Positions 27,809 through 35,977 of a stretch of 64,000 bases of DNA are shown here, in pieces. A program made the translations under genes and the position numbers. Numbering within the stretch: position 1 is the first letter of the stretch; each line of letters begins with the position of its first letter. The DNA comes from Butyrivibrio sp. Su6 (GTDB lineage: Bacteria > Bacillota > Clostridia > Lachnospirales > Lachnospiraceae): assembly GCF_900108105.1 (NCBI RefSeq), contig NZ_FNUR01000006.1, forward strand, positions 124,001-188,000, in the 5' to 3' direction. The notes below the pieces were generated by a model. That model ran no database searches, was not told where the DNA came from, and saw only the letters and a list, made by a program, of their open reading frames with translations.

Positions 27809-28384
27809 ATGAAGATATATGTAACAAGACATGGACAGACTGATTACAACGCAGAGAGCAGAATGCAGGGAAGACTTGATATTCCTCTTAATGAAAAGGG
27901 TAAAGAGCAGGCAAGAGCTACCAGAGAAAAGGTTAAGGATATAAAGTTCGATGCTGTTTACAGCAGCCCTCTTATCAGAGCAGTTGAGACTGCTTCGATC
28001 GTAGGAAATATTGCAGAAGATCAGATCATAAAGGATGAGAGGATCTTAGAGGCAAATTTTGGAAAATATGAAGGTGTTGTGTATGGTAAGGTTGGCCTTC
28101 CTATGACAGGATACTGGGGAATACCTGAAATATTCCCGGCACCACAGGGAGTTGAGACAATTCCTGAAATGATAGAACGTACAAGTTCATTTTTGTCTGA
28201 ACTTGAAAAGAAGGATTATGAGAATGTTCTTGTGGTTTGTCATGGCGGTATCATCAGAGTTTTAAGAGGATATCTTCAGGATATTAAAAGAGGTTATATC
28301 TGGAGACCTCGTCCAAAGAACTGCGAGATTTTTGTTTATGAATCAATTGATGGAAAACACAGACTTGTAGATGACATTAAGTGA
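27809..28384 (+). CDS. Histidine phosphatase family protein (phosphoglycerate mutase-like)
   Basis: 191 aa. The catalytic RHG motif is at the N-terminus (VTRHGQTDYN), followed by YSSPLIRAVETA, a Glu at EANFGKYEG, and the second catalytic His in VVCHGGIIRVL. The residues fit a metal-independent phosphatase more than the glycolytic mutase, but the substrate cannot be named. The 3' end of the gene is duplicated in the DNA just downstream. Confidence 0.88.
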   Translation: MKIYVTRHGQTDYNAESRMQGRLDIPLNEKGKEQARATREKVKDIKFDAVYSSPLIRAVETASIVGNIAEDQIIKDERILEANFGKYEGVVYGKVGLPMTGYWGIPEIFPAPQGVETIPEMIERTSSFLSELEKKDYENVLVVCHGGIIRVLRGYLQDIKRGYIWRPRPKNCEIFVYESIDGKHRLVDDIK

Positions 28385-28486
28385 TGAATTAATCAGGCAG
28401 ATATAGAGTCATAGATGGCATTAGATGATGAATTGATTAGTGACAGATATAGAGTTATAGATGACATTAAGTGATGAATTGATGGG
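28369..28486. repeat. Three imperfect ~45-bp tandem repeats copying the gene's 3' end
   Basis: AGATGACATTAAGTGATGAA recurs at about 28369, 28413 (AGATGGCATTAGATGATGAA) and 28459, with the intervening CAGATATAGAGTTAT also repeated once. The first copy includes the last codons and stop of the phosphatase gene. It looks like replication slippage. Confidence 0.8.
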
Positions 28487-28497
28487 AGGAAGATGTC

Positions 28498-29652
28498 ATG
28501 ATCATTGCTAATGGATATGTTTATAGAGATAACAGTGAATTTGAAGATTGTAACGTAGTGGTGAGTGATGGCAGGATAAGCAGGATATCACCTAAAGCTG
28601 TGACTGGTGAAGATGAGATCATTGATGCTTCAGACTGTTTTGTTATCCCGGGGCTTATTGATCTGCATTTTCACGGTGCTGTAGGCGAGGATGTATGCGA
28701 TGGCACCATAGAGGGTTTTAAGAAAATCGCAGAGTACGAGTTGAAAAACGGTATTACATCCATTTGCCCTGCAATGATGACACTTCCTGAGGAAGAACTC
28801 ATAAGTGATATAAAAACCGGTAAAGAGTTCAGGGATGGTGATGGCAAAGATCATAGTCGCTATGCCGAGCTTCTTGGCTTTAATATGGAGGGACCCTTTA
28901 TCAGCCCTGTCAAAAAAGGAGCGCAGAATGAGGAATTCATAAAGAAAGCCGATGTAGCTATGGCAGAGCGTTTCATAGAAGCAGGTGATGGGCTTGTTAA
29001 GATAATAGGCCTTGCTCCGGAAGAATCGCCAAACTATGAGAGCTACATAGATGCTGTAAAGGACAAGGTTATTATATCTTTGGCACATACTGATTCCGAC
29101 TATGACACAGCTATGAATGCCATTAAGCATGGAGCAAGCCATGTGGTTCACCTGTATAATGCTATGACCGGCCTTACACATAGAGCTCCCGGAGTTGTCG
29201 GAGCTGCTTTTGACAGCAAGAAGGTCACCAGTGAGATCATCTGTGATGGAATCCATATTGCTCCGGCAGCAGTGAGGATTGCCTTTAATGAAATAGGTGC
29301 CGACAAAATGGTGCTTATTAGTGACAGCATGAGAGCGACAGGCCTTGAAGATGGCATCTATACTCTTGGAGGACTTGACGTTGAGAAAAAAGGAAGCCTT
29401 TGCACCCTTAAAGGCACAGACACCATTGCAGGTTCTGCGACAAATCTATTTGACTGCATGATAAACTGTCACACCAAGATGAACATTCCTCTTGGAACAG
29501 CGATTGGAGCTGCCACCTTTAATCCTGCCAAAGTCCTTGGAGTATCAGACAGACTTGGTAGCTTTTCAGAAGGCAAGCAGGCAGATATGCTTATTCTTGA
29601 TAAGAATTTCGGACTTAAGCATGTTATCAAGAATGGAATCGTCGTTTATTGA
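28498..29652 (+). CDS. nagA: N-acetylglucosamine-6-phosphate deacetylase
   Basis: 384 aa amidohydrolase. The motifs are GLIDLHFHGAVGED, the metal-binding Glu in NMEGPFIS, LAHTDSD, HLYNAMTGLTHRAPG and the catalytic Asp in LISDSMRATG. It converts GlcNAc-6-phosphate to glucosamine-6-phosphate and acetate in amino-sugar use and wall recycling. GGGAGGA precedes the ATG. No nagB is adjacent. Confidence 0.95.
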   Translation: MIIANGYVYRDNSEFEDCNVVVSDGRISRISPKAVTGEDEIIDASDCFVIPGLIDLHFHGAVGEDVCDGTIEGFKKIAEYELKNGITSICPAMMTLPEEELISDIKTGKEFRDGDGKDHSRYAELLGFNMEGPFISPVKKGAQNEEFIKKADVAMAERFIEAGDGLVKIIGLAPEESPNYESYIDAVKDKVIISLAHTDSDYDTAMNAIKHGASHVVHLYNAMTGLTHRAPGVVGAAFDSKKVTSEIICDGIHIAPAAVRIAFNEIGADKMVLISDSMRATGLEDGIYTLGGLDVEKKGSLCTLKGTDTIAGSATNLFDCMINCHTKMNIPLGTAIGAATFNPAKVLGVSDRLGSFSEGKQADMLILDKNFGLKHVIKNGIVVY

Positions 29653-29724
29653 TTGATAGATGAGTTATTAGAATCAATTTTTAGACAGATACATTCGAAA
29701 TAAGCTTCACTACAGAATCAGTGA

Positions 29725-29772
29725 GAGTATTTTGTCGTAAACTATGTGTTTATGATAAAATGCTCTTTCTTT
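29725..29772 (+). terminator. Hairpin terminator after nagA
   Basis: GAGTATTTTGTCGTAAAC and GTTTATGATAAAATGCTC form a long stem with a TATGT loop, followed by TTTCTTT. Confidence 0.75.
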
Positions 29773-29829
29773 GTATATGCGTAAGTGACTTCTCTAACTC
29801 TCTAAAAATTTTAGATTGCGGCTGCGTAC

Positions 29830-30175
29830 GCCACCATTGACTGAGCCTGAGGAAAACGCCGTCTATACCTCGCCGACGGTGAGGATGATGGGAACAGTAG
29901 ATTTTCACGCACCGTCGGATTCAGCATTGTAGCGTTTTCCCCAGAACCAGTCAATGGCAAGCACCTGCGGTGTGGCTAGGTACAAGTTGCCTCGGGCTCT
30001 GAATCCGAGAACAGTAGGGATGGCTACTTTAAGGTGCTTCGGGCATATAGCTCGTTTTCAATAGCTCAGCCACCTGCAACAAAACTGTTTTTGGCCTCGC
30101 AAAAAGTTGCTATAAGGACAAATTATTAAAAATCAAAGGTGGCTGGAAGCTTTAAAAAGCACTATATGCCCAAAG
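29830..30175 (+). ncRNA. Candidate large structured RNA, family not recognised
   Basis: No reading frame of note, but many perfectly paired segments. Domain 1 is three nested stems: 29834-29843 with 29948-29957 (10 bp), 29851-29859 with 29932-29940 (9 bp), and 29873-29881 with 29910-29918 (9 bp). Domain 2 pairs 29959-29965 with 30033-30039 around a CTCGG/CCGAG hairpin. Domain 3 nests 30041-30050 with 30162-30171 (10 bp), 30067-30075 with 30137-30145 (9 bp), and 30076-30080 with 30106-30110. The strand is assumed + because both neighbours are +. It did not match RNase P RNA, tmRNA, SRP RNA or group II intron hallmarks as I know them. Confidence 0.6.
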
Positions 30176-30203
30176 CAATTGCTATTGGTTACCGATTCAA
30201 ATT

Positions 30204-30451
30204 GGATAAACGTGAGATTAACTGAGATGTGGGATAAAACCTGAAATTCTATCGAAGTTATCCTACAATTTCGGCCTTCTGAACACTACGATTGAACGAA
30301 AAGTAGGATAATCCTGACCGAAAACCATTGATTTATCCCACATTTTTCAGTCAGAACTATGAGAAATGTGGGATAAAAGAATAAAAAGTCGGTCATTTAT
30401 CCTACTCATGAGCAAAATTCACTATCAGAATGGTTAAGTCTATAGGATAAA
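30204..30451. repeat. Array of alternating GGATAA boxes forming inverted repeats
   Basis: Boxes of the form G-T-(G/A)-GGATAA(A) occur at 30229, 30303, 30368 and 30443 on the + strand and at 30258, 30332 and 30396 on the minus strand, strictly alternating. A further GGATAAA is at 30204. They can pair: 30229-30238 with 30332-30341, inner 30258-30266 with 30303-30311, or alternatively 30332-30341 with 30368-30377. The rest of 29653-30591 shows only the terminator, the RNA candidate and a promoter. Confidence 0.8.
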
Positions 30452-30544
30452 AAACGATAAAGACTCATGTAATAGTATGGCATATTTCTTGGCATATTTA
30501 TTTTACGCTTTTCGCTATAGTAGCTGGTATTAAAATGCATTGTA

Positions 30545-30553
30545 TGGTATTAT
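30545..30553 (+). promoter_or_regulatory. Possible extended -10 promoter for the NSS transporter gene
   Basis: TGGTATTAT lies about 40 bp before the start codon, without a clear -35. Confidence 0.4.
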
Positions 30554-30591
30554 GAAGGTCTGTGTAAAAAATAATTTAGGGGTTTAAAGCG

Positions 30592-31962
30592 ATGAAAGAA
30601 CGTGAAAGTTTGGGAAGCAGACTTGGATTTATTCTGTTATCAGCCGGATGTGCTATAGGTATTGGGAATGTTTGGAGATTTCCTTACATGGTTGGTGAAA
30701 ATGGTGGTGGGATCTTTGTTTTATTCTATATACTGTTTTTGCTGATCCTGGGAGTTCCAATCATGACTATGGAGTATTCCATGGGCAGAGCCTCGAGAAA
30801 GAGTATCATGCCGGCCTATAAGATGCTTGAAAAAAAGGGCAGTAAATGGCATTTGGTCGGATACATGGCCATGGCAGGTAACTACATTCTGCTTATGTTT
30901 TATTCAGTGGTTTCGGGGTGGATGCTTAGATATTTTGTGCTTATGGTGACAGGAGCTTTTGATAAGGCTGATCCTGATGGAGTACAAAATATATACAAGA
31001 ACATGATGAGTAGTCCGTATATCATGATACTGTACATGGTCATTACTATGGTGATCACGATTGTCATTTGTTCATCAGGACTTCAAAACGGTGTTGAGAA
31101 GATCACCAAGTTTATGATGATAGCTCTTATATGCATCATGATAGTTCTTGGAATCAATTCACTTATACTTCCATCTGCAAAAGAGGGCATAGCTTTTTAT
31201 TTAAAGCCTAACATTGCTAATGTAAAGGCAGTGGGAATTGGAAAAGTTTTGTATGCTGCACTTAACCAGAGCTTTTTTACTCTTAGTCTGGGAATAGGCA
31301 GCATGGAGATTTTTGGAAGTTATATCGAAAAGGACAGGAGCCTTGCTGGCGAAGCCATTCTTGTAGCAGGTCTTGATACCTTTGTTGCGGTAGTGGCAGG
31401 ACTCATTACTATCCCTGCATGTTTTGCCTATGGTGTTGCACCAAATAGTGGACCAAGTCTTATATTCCTTACACTTCCTAACGTATTTATCTCACTTCCT
31501 GCAGGAAGAGTATGGGGAAGTTTGTTCTTTCTCTTTATGTATTTTGCGGCGCTTTCTACTATGGTAGGTGTATTCGAAAATGACGTAAGCTTTTTCATAG
31601 ATATACATAACACAAACAGAAAAAAAGCTGCATTTATTGCAGGGGCCATAATTACAGTAGGTTCTGTGCCATGTGCCCTTGGCTTTAATATTCTTAGTGA
31701 TTTTCAGCCTCTTAAGGCAGGAAATACAGTGATGGATCTTGAGGATTTTATACTGAGTAACCTTATGCTTCCGATTGGAGCGCTGATATGCTGTATTTTC
31801 TGTACGACCAAATATGGCTGGGGATTTGATAACTATCTTAATGAGGTCAACTGTGGCCAAGGACTTAAGATAAGCAGGAAGCTAAGCTGGTATTTTAAGT
31901 ATGTTCTTCCTGTGATCATAGCATTCTTGATAGTATATGGACTGGTAACATATTTTAAGTAA
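30592..31962 (+). CDS. Sodium-dependent transporter, NSS/SNF family
   Basis: 456 aa with about 11-12 membrane helices. The family hallmark SLGSRLGFILLSAGCAIGIGNVWRFPYM is at the N-terminus (sodium and substrate site), and the FFTLSLGIGSM block is helix 6-like. Bacterial members move amino acids such as tyrosine, tryptophan or leucine with sodium. A terminator follows, so it is probably a single-gene unit. Its long upstream region with repeats may hold its control sites. Confidence 0.92.
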   Translation: MKERESLGSRLGFILLSAGCAIGIGNVWRFPYMVGENGGGIFVLFYILFLLILGVPIMTMEYSMGRASRKSIMPAYKMLEKKGSKWHLVGYMAMAGNYILLMFYSVVSGWMLRYFVLMVTGAFDKADPDGVQNIYKNMMSSPYIMILYMVITMVITIVICSSGLQNGVEKITKFMMIALICIMIVLGINSLILPSAKEGIAFYLKPNIANVKAVGIGKVLYAALNQSFFTLSLGIGSMEIFGSYIEKDRSLAGEAILVAGLDTFVAVVAGLITIPACFAYGVAPNSGPSLIFLTLPNVFISLPAGRVWGSLFFLFMYFAALSTMVGVFENDVSFFIDIHNTNRKKAAFIAGAIITVGSVPCALGFNILSDFQPLKAGNTVMDLEDFILSNLMLPIGALICCIFCTTKYGWGFDNYLNEVNCGQGLKISRKLSWYFKYVLPVIIAFLIVYGLVTYFK

Positions 31963-31965
31963 TAT

Positions 31966-32023
31966 AAAAATCCTGACTTCTTTGAGAAACTAAAAAGAGT
32001 TTTTCAAGAAGTTAGGATTTTTT
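31966..32023 (+). terminator. Rho-independent terminator after the NSS transporter gene
   Basis: AATCCTGACTTCTT pairs with AAGAAGTTAGGATT, followed by TTTTT. Confidence 0.85.
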
Positions 32024-32118
32024 AATAGTATTAGTATAAAAAGAGGTGTATCATGATTGTATGAATAAATATACTTAAAAACGACTATATTATTGTGTAA
32101 CTCTTAGGGAGAGTTCTT

Positions 32119-34011
32119 ATGTACGATTTGAGCTATGCAATTCCAAGTTTATTGCTTTTGAGTCTTTTTGTTGGGTATTTTTTCTTGCTCCCACGAGTTC
32201 CCAACAGAATGAATCATACTTTTTTCATGCTTCTTCTCGTGGAAGTGAGTACAATTGTTCTTAATCTTATTTCCTCATGGGCAGATATGTATTACATGGA
32301 CTACTCAAAGGAAATCGTTGCTATTTCTAATGCGTTATTCTTTTGCATGTTCTATCTTAGAGGCTACGTGTTCTTTTTGTTTACCTTGTCAGCTGTCAAA
32401 GTAGAAGAGTATTATACAGGGGCTTTGGGTTTCCTTAAGCGTATCCCGCTTCAGCTTTGCATGTTGCTTGCCATTACAAGTCCGTGGACCCATTATATCT
32501 TTTGGATTGGTGATGACGGGTATCATTCAGGACCGTATTATAAGGTTCTTTATCTTGAATTCTGGATGTATATATTGCTTTCTGTACTTATTATCCTAAT
32601 CAACAAAAATATGATCCAAAGAAGAGAAAAGATAAGTCTCTTGTGGTGCAATGCAATTCTTTTTCTAGGCACTTTGTTCAGACTGTTTCTTCCGCAGATA
32701 CTTATGATGAATACTTTCTGCGTTTTAGCAGTTACCATTTTGTACCTTTCATTTCAAAATCCTGATCTCTATCTGGAAAGACGGTCAAAAGTATTTAACT
32801 CAAGGGCTCTTAGAGACTATATTGAAGAGGTAAACGGAAAAAGACCTTACAGGATACTATCATTAGTCATCCATAATTACAGGGACATAAGAGACATATA
32901 TGGCGCAAGGCAGATGAATGAAGGCATTGACATGATCGGAAGCTATCTTAGAGAAACCTTTCCTAAGGTCATGGTATTCTATTTCAGCAACGGACGATTT
33001 GCTCTTATTGCAGGCGAGGAATTAGAACTTGAGAATGAAAAGATCAGACATACCATTGAAGAGAGATTTGATTCCCCATGGATTTCTGATAATGCAGAGC
33101 TGTATCTGGATGTGAGTATGGTATATATATATCCCGGAAATAAGGCTCAGTCTGCAGATGTTGTATTTAATGTCCTTACAGAGAGTCTTTCACAGGTTTC
33201 AAGGGCAGGAAGTGAGTCTTTTGTTACTTTAGGTGAAAAAGAAATTCGTGACAGCGAAAAAGGAACAGTAGTAAAAAGAAATCTTGAAGCAGCAATTGAT
33301 AACGATCTTGTTGAGGCATTTCTTCAGCCTATAGTCGAAGTAAAGACCCATAAGATCGTTGGGGCAGAAGCACTTGCAAGGATCAGGGATAGTGAAGGTA
33401 AGCTTATTCCCCCTGGACTTTTTATTCCTATAGCAGAGAGAAATGGCAGCATAAATCAGCTTGGAGAACAGGTCCTTGACAAGGTATGTAAATTTATTGC
33501 CGAGAATGACATTAAAAAGATGGGCCTTAACTGGATAAATGTTAATCTTTCCCCTATTCAGTTTATGAGGCAGGATCTTAATCAGAGGCTGACTTCAATA
33601 GTATCTGCGCAAGGAATAAACTCGTCATACATACATTTAGAGGTGACGGAGGAATCCATGGTAGACGATTATCTTTTGTTAAAGCAGATCAAGTCTATTC
33701 AGGAAAGCGGATTCTATTTTGTTCTTGATGATTATGGAAGCGGCTATTCTAACCTTGCAAGGCTCAGGAGATGCCCTTTTATCAATGTAAAAATAGATAT
33801 GAGTCTGGTGTGGGAATATGTAAAGTGCCCGGATGAGATGCTTCCCAATATGGTCTCTACCTTCAAAAATCTTGGTTTCTCCATTACAGCAGAGGGAATA
33901 GAAGATGAAGGAATGGCCAAAATGATGGCCGATATCGGGTGCGATTATCTACAGGGATACTATTTTGACAAAGCCCTTACTATGGATGAATTTATCGCAA
34001 AATATTCATAG
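32119..34011 (+). CDS. Membrane GGDEF-like/EAL c-di-GMP phosphodiesterase
   Basis: 630 aa with the same plan as the protein at 983. Seven or so hydrophobic segments fill the first ~215 residues, a GGDEF-like domain without the signature follows, and an EAL domain begins near residue 395. Catalytic motifs are present: AEALAR, VNLSP, LEVTEE, LDDYGSGYS (a Tyr replaces Phe), VKIDMS, AEGIE and QGYY. It is likely an active phosphodiesterase. AGGGAGAG precedes the ATG. A hairpin follows, so it appears monocistronic. Confidence 0.85.
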   Translation: MYDLSYAIPSLLLLSLFVGYFFLLPRVPNRMNHTFFMLLLVEVSTIVLNLISSWADMYYMDYSKEIVAISNALFFCMFYLRGYVFFLFTLSAVKVEEYYTGALGFLKRIPLQLCMLLAITSPWTHYIFWIGDDGYHSGPYYKVLYLEFWMYILLSVLIILINKNMIQRREKISLLWCNAILFLGTLFRLFLPQILMMNTFCVLAVTILYLSFQNPDLYLERRSKVFNSRALRDYIEEVNGKRPYRILSLVIHNYRDIRDIYGARQMNEGIDMIGSYLRETFPKVMVFYFSNGRFALIAGEELELENEKIRHTIEERFDSPWISDNAELYLDVSMVYIYPGNKAQSADVVFNVLTESLSQVSRAGSESFVTLGEKEIRDSEKGTVVKRNLEAAIDNDLVEAFLQPIVEVKTHKIVGAEALARIRDSEGKLIPPGLFIPIAERNGSINQLGEQVLDKVCKFIAENDIKKMGLNWINVNLSPIQFMRQDLNQRLTSIVSAQGINSSYIHLEVTEESMVDDYLLLKQIKSIQESGFYFVLDDYGSGYSNLARLRRCPFINVKIDMSLVWEYVKCPDEMLPNMVSTFKNLGFSITAEGIEDEGMAKMMADIGCDYLQGYYFDKALTMDEFIAKYS

Positions 34012-34040
34012 AAGTGTGATAGAATAGTTAAGAAAGCTAA

Positions 34041-34073
34041 AAGAGCTGTCCTTTAGTGGGACGGCTCTTATTT
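34041..34073 (+). terminator. Hairpin terminator after the EAL gene
   Basis: AGAGCTGTCC and GGACGGCTCT pair around TTTAGTG, followed by TATTT; a short T-run. Confidence 0.65.
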
Positions 34074-34097
34074 GGGTAAGAGACTTTGGAGAATCAT

Positions 34098-34925
34098 ATG
34101 AAGACAGCACTGGTTATGGAAGGCGGCGCAATGCGCGGTATGTTTACCTGCGGCGTGTTGGATGTCCTTATGGAGAATGGTATTTCTTTTGACGGGGCAG
34201 TAGGAGTGTCCGCCGGCGCGACATTTGGATGCAATATCAAGTCTAGGCAGATTGGAAGAGCTTTAAGGTACAACAAAAAGTACTGTAAAGACAAAAGGTA
34301 TCACAGTATAAGATCTCTTTTAACTACAGGTGATATCTACAACGTGCCATTTTGCTACGATGAACTTCCCTATAAACTCGATAAATGGGATATAGAGACT
34401 TTCAGTAAAAACCCAATGGAGTTTTACTGCGTTGCGACTGACATAAATACAGGAAAGCCTGTTTACCACAAGTGCGAGACAGGTGGAAAAGAAGATATCA
34501 TATGGATCCAGGCCTCTGCGTCAATGCCGCTGGTTTCAAGACCTGTCGAGATAGACGGAGGAGTTTACCTGGATGGAGGCATATCAGATTCCATTCCTCT
34601 TAAGTTTATGGAGGGCCTTGGATATGATAAAATCTTAGTTATCGAGACCCAGCCCAAAGACTATGTCAAGGGCAGGCAGAAGTACATGCCGCTTGTCAGA
34701 TGGATGCTCAGAAAGTATCCCAATATGATAAAGGCCATGGAAGAGAGATATCTCATGTACAATGAGCAGAAAAGGTATGTGAGAGAAAAGGAAGAAAAGG
34801 GTGAGATTGAGGTTATAAGACCGCTTGCGCCCCTTAATATCAGTCCTGTTGAGACTGATGAAAAAGAGCTGGAAAGAGTATATCAGCTTGGAAGAGCTGA
34901 AGCTTTAAAATACTTAAACAAATAG
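34098..34925 (+). CDS. Patatin-like phospholipase family protein
   Basis: 275 aa. The oxyanion loop EGGAMRGMF is followed by the nucleophile elbow GVSAG (Ser near residue 38) and the catalytic Asp in DGGISDSIPL (near 158). These form the Ser-Asp dyad of patatin lipases. The closest general type is the cytoplasmic YjjU-like group, whose substrate is unknown. GGAGA supports the ATG at 34098; an in-frame TTG at 34086 overlaps that ribosome site. Confidence 0.88.
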   Translation: MKTALVMEGGAMRGMFTCGVLDVLMENGISFDGAVGVSAGATFGCNIKSRQIGRALRYNKKYCKDKRYHSIRSLLTTGDIYNVPFCYDELPYKLDKWDIETFSKNPMEFYCVATDINTGKPVYHKCETGGKEDIIWIQASASMPLVSRPVEIDGGVYLDGGISDSIPLKFMEGLGYDKILVIETQPKDYVKGRQKYMPLVRWMLRKYPNMIKAMEERYLMYNEQKRYVREKEEKGEIEVIRPLAPLNISPVETDEKELERVYQLGRAEALKYLNK

Positions 34926-34938
34926 ACGGAGGTAGTGT

Positions 34939-35949
34939 ATGAAGAGGTTTGACGGATTTATGTTTGGCGCCAATCTTGGTGGCTGGCTGTCACAGTTCGA
35001 TGAAGACACAAAAGAGCATTTTGACAGCTTTATCACAGAAAAGGATATTGTAAGGATCAAGGAGGCTGGTTTTGACCATGTCCGTGTTCCTGTTGATTAT
35101 GTAGTGATCGAAGATGAGCAAGGGGAGCCCATCGAGAGCGGCTACGAGTATCTTGAGAATTGCGTTGAGTGGTGCAGGCGCGCAGGACTTAACATGGTTC
35201 TTGATCTTCATAAGGCATATGGTTATTCTTTTGATCCACTTGATAAGGGAGAGAGTAAGGAAGCTTTCTTCTATGATGAGAAGCTTCAGAAGCGTTTTTA
35301 CAATACATGGGACACAATCTCAAAGAGATTTGCAAAAGACGCTGATATGATGGCTTTAGAGCTTCTTAACGAGATTGTATCACCTAAGGTTGTTAAGGAG
35401 TGGAACGAGATAGCAAAGCAGGCAGCTCTTACTATCAGAAAGAATGCGCCTACTGCCTATATCATCATCGGCGGTGTATGCTACAACAACGTAACAAGCG
35501 TACCGCTCCTTGATAAACCAATTGATGACAGGATCGTTTACAATTTCCACTGCTACGAGCCATTTATCTTTACTCATCAGAGAGCTTACTGGGTAGAGAA
35601 TATGCCTAAGGACTTCGTGGTTGAGTATCCTGGCTCACTTGAGGATTACAGAGAAAAGTCCAAAGAGCTTTCACCTGATCTTGCAGATGCAATCAACAGA
35701 GGAGAGATCACTGAGATCGGACCATCATATTTTGAGAGGATCTTTGTTCCTGCAGTTGAGAAGGCAAAGGCTGAGAATGTATGCCTTTACTGCGGCGAGT
35801 ATGGCGTTATCGAGCTTGCTGATGTGGAGTCTGCAAAGAGATGGTTTGCTGATATCCACAGCGTTTTTGAGAAGTATGAGATAGGCCATGCTGTTTGGAA
35901 TTACAAGGAAAAAGATTTTGGAGCAACAGTAAATAAGTGCTTTTTTTAA
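34939..35949 (+). CDS. Glycoside hydrolase family 5 (cellulase-like), cytoplasmic
   Basis: 336 aa TIM barrel. Visible are GANLGGWLSQF, the RVPVDY strand, HKAYGYSF, the acid/base Glu in LLNEI (near 144), HCYEPFIFTHQRAYW, and the nucleophile Glu in YCGEYGV (near 288). There is no signal peptide, so it probably acts on imported oligosaccharides such as cello-oligosaccharides or other beta-glucosides. CGGAGG precedes the ATG. It is packed between a patatin and an Old Yellow Enzyme gene, so an operon is likely. Confidence 0.88.
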   Translation: MKRFDGFMFGANLGGWLSQFDEDTKEHFDSFITEKDIVRIKEAGFDHVRVPVDYVVIEDEQGEPIESGYEYLENCVEWCRRAGLNMVLDLHKAYGYSFDPLDKGESKEAFFYDEKLQKRFYNTWDTISKRFAKDADMMALELLNEIVSPKVVKEWNEIAKQAALTIRKNAPTAYIIIGGVCYNNVTSVPLLDKPIDDRIVYNFHCYEPFIFTHQRAYWVENMPKDFVVEYPGSLEDYREKSKELSPDLADAINRGEITEIGPSYFERIFVPAVEKAKAENVCLYCGEYGVIELADVESAKRWFADIHSVFEKYEIGHAVWNYKEKDFGATVNKCFF

Positions 35950-35977
35950 TAAATTGACTTTGGGAGATTTACAGGCT

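Noticed and set aside
29815-30180. RNase P RNA, tmRNA, SRP RNA, 6S RNA or group II intron in the gene-free region
   Set aside because: GAGGAAAACGCC and CCAGAACC recall RNase P motifs only faintly, and the conserved cores are absent. No domain V-like hairpin of a group II intron was found. Kept as an unnamed RNA candidate.
30204-30451. CRISPR array
   Set aside because: The repeated box is only ~10 bp, alternates in strand and spacing varies; no cas genes.
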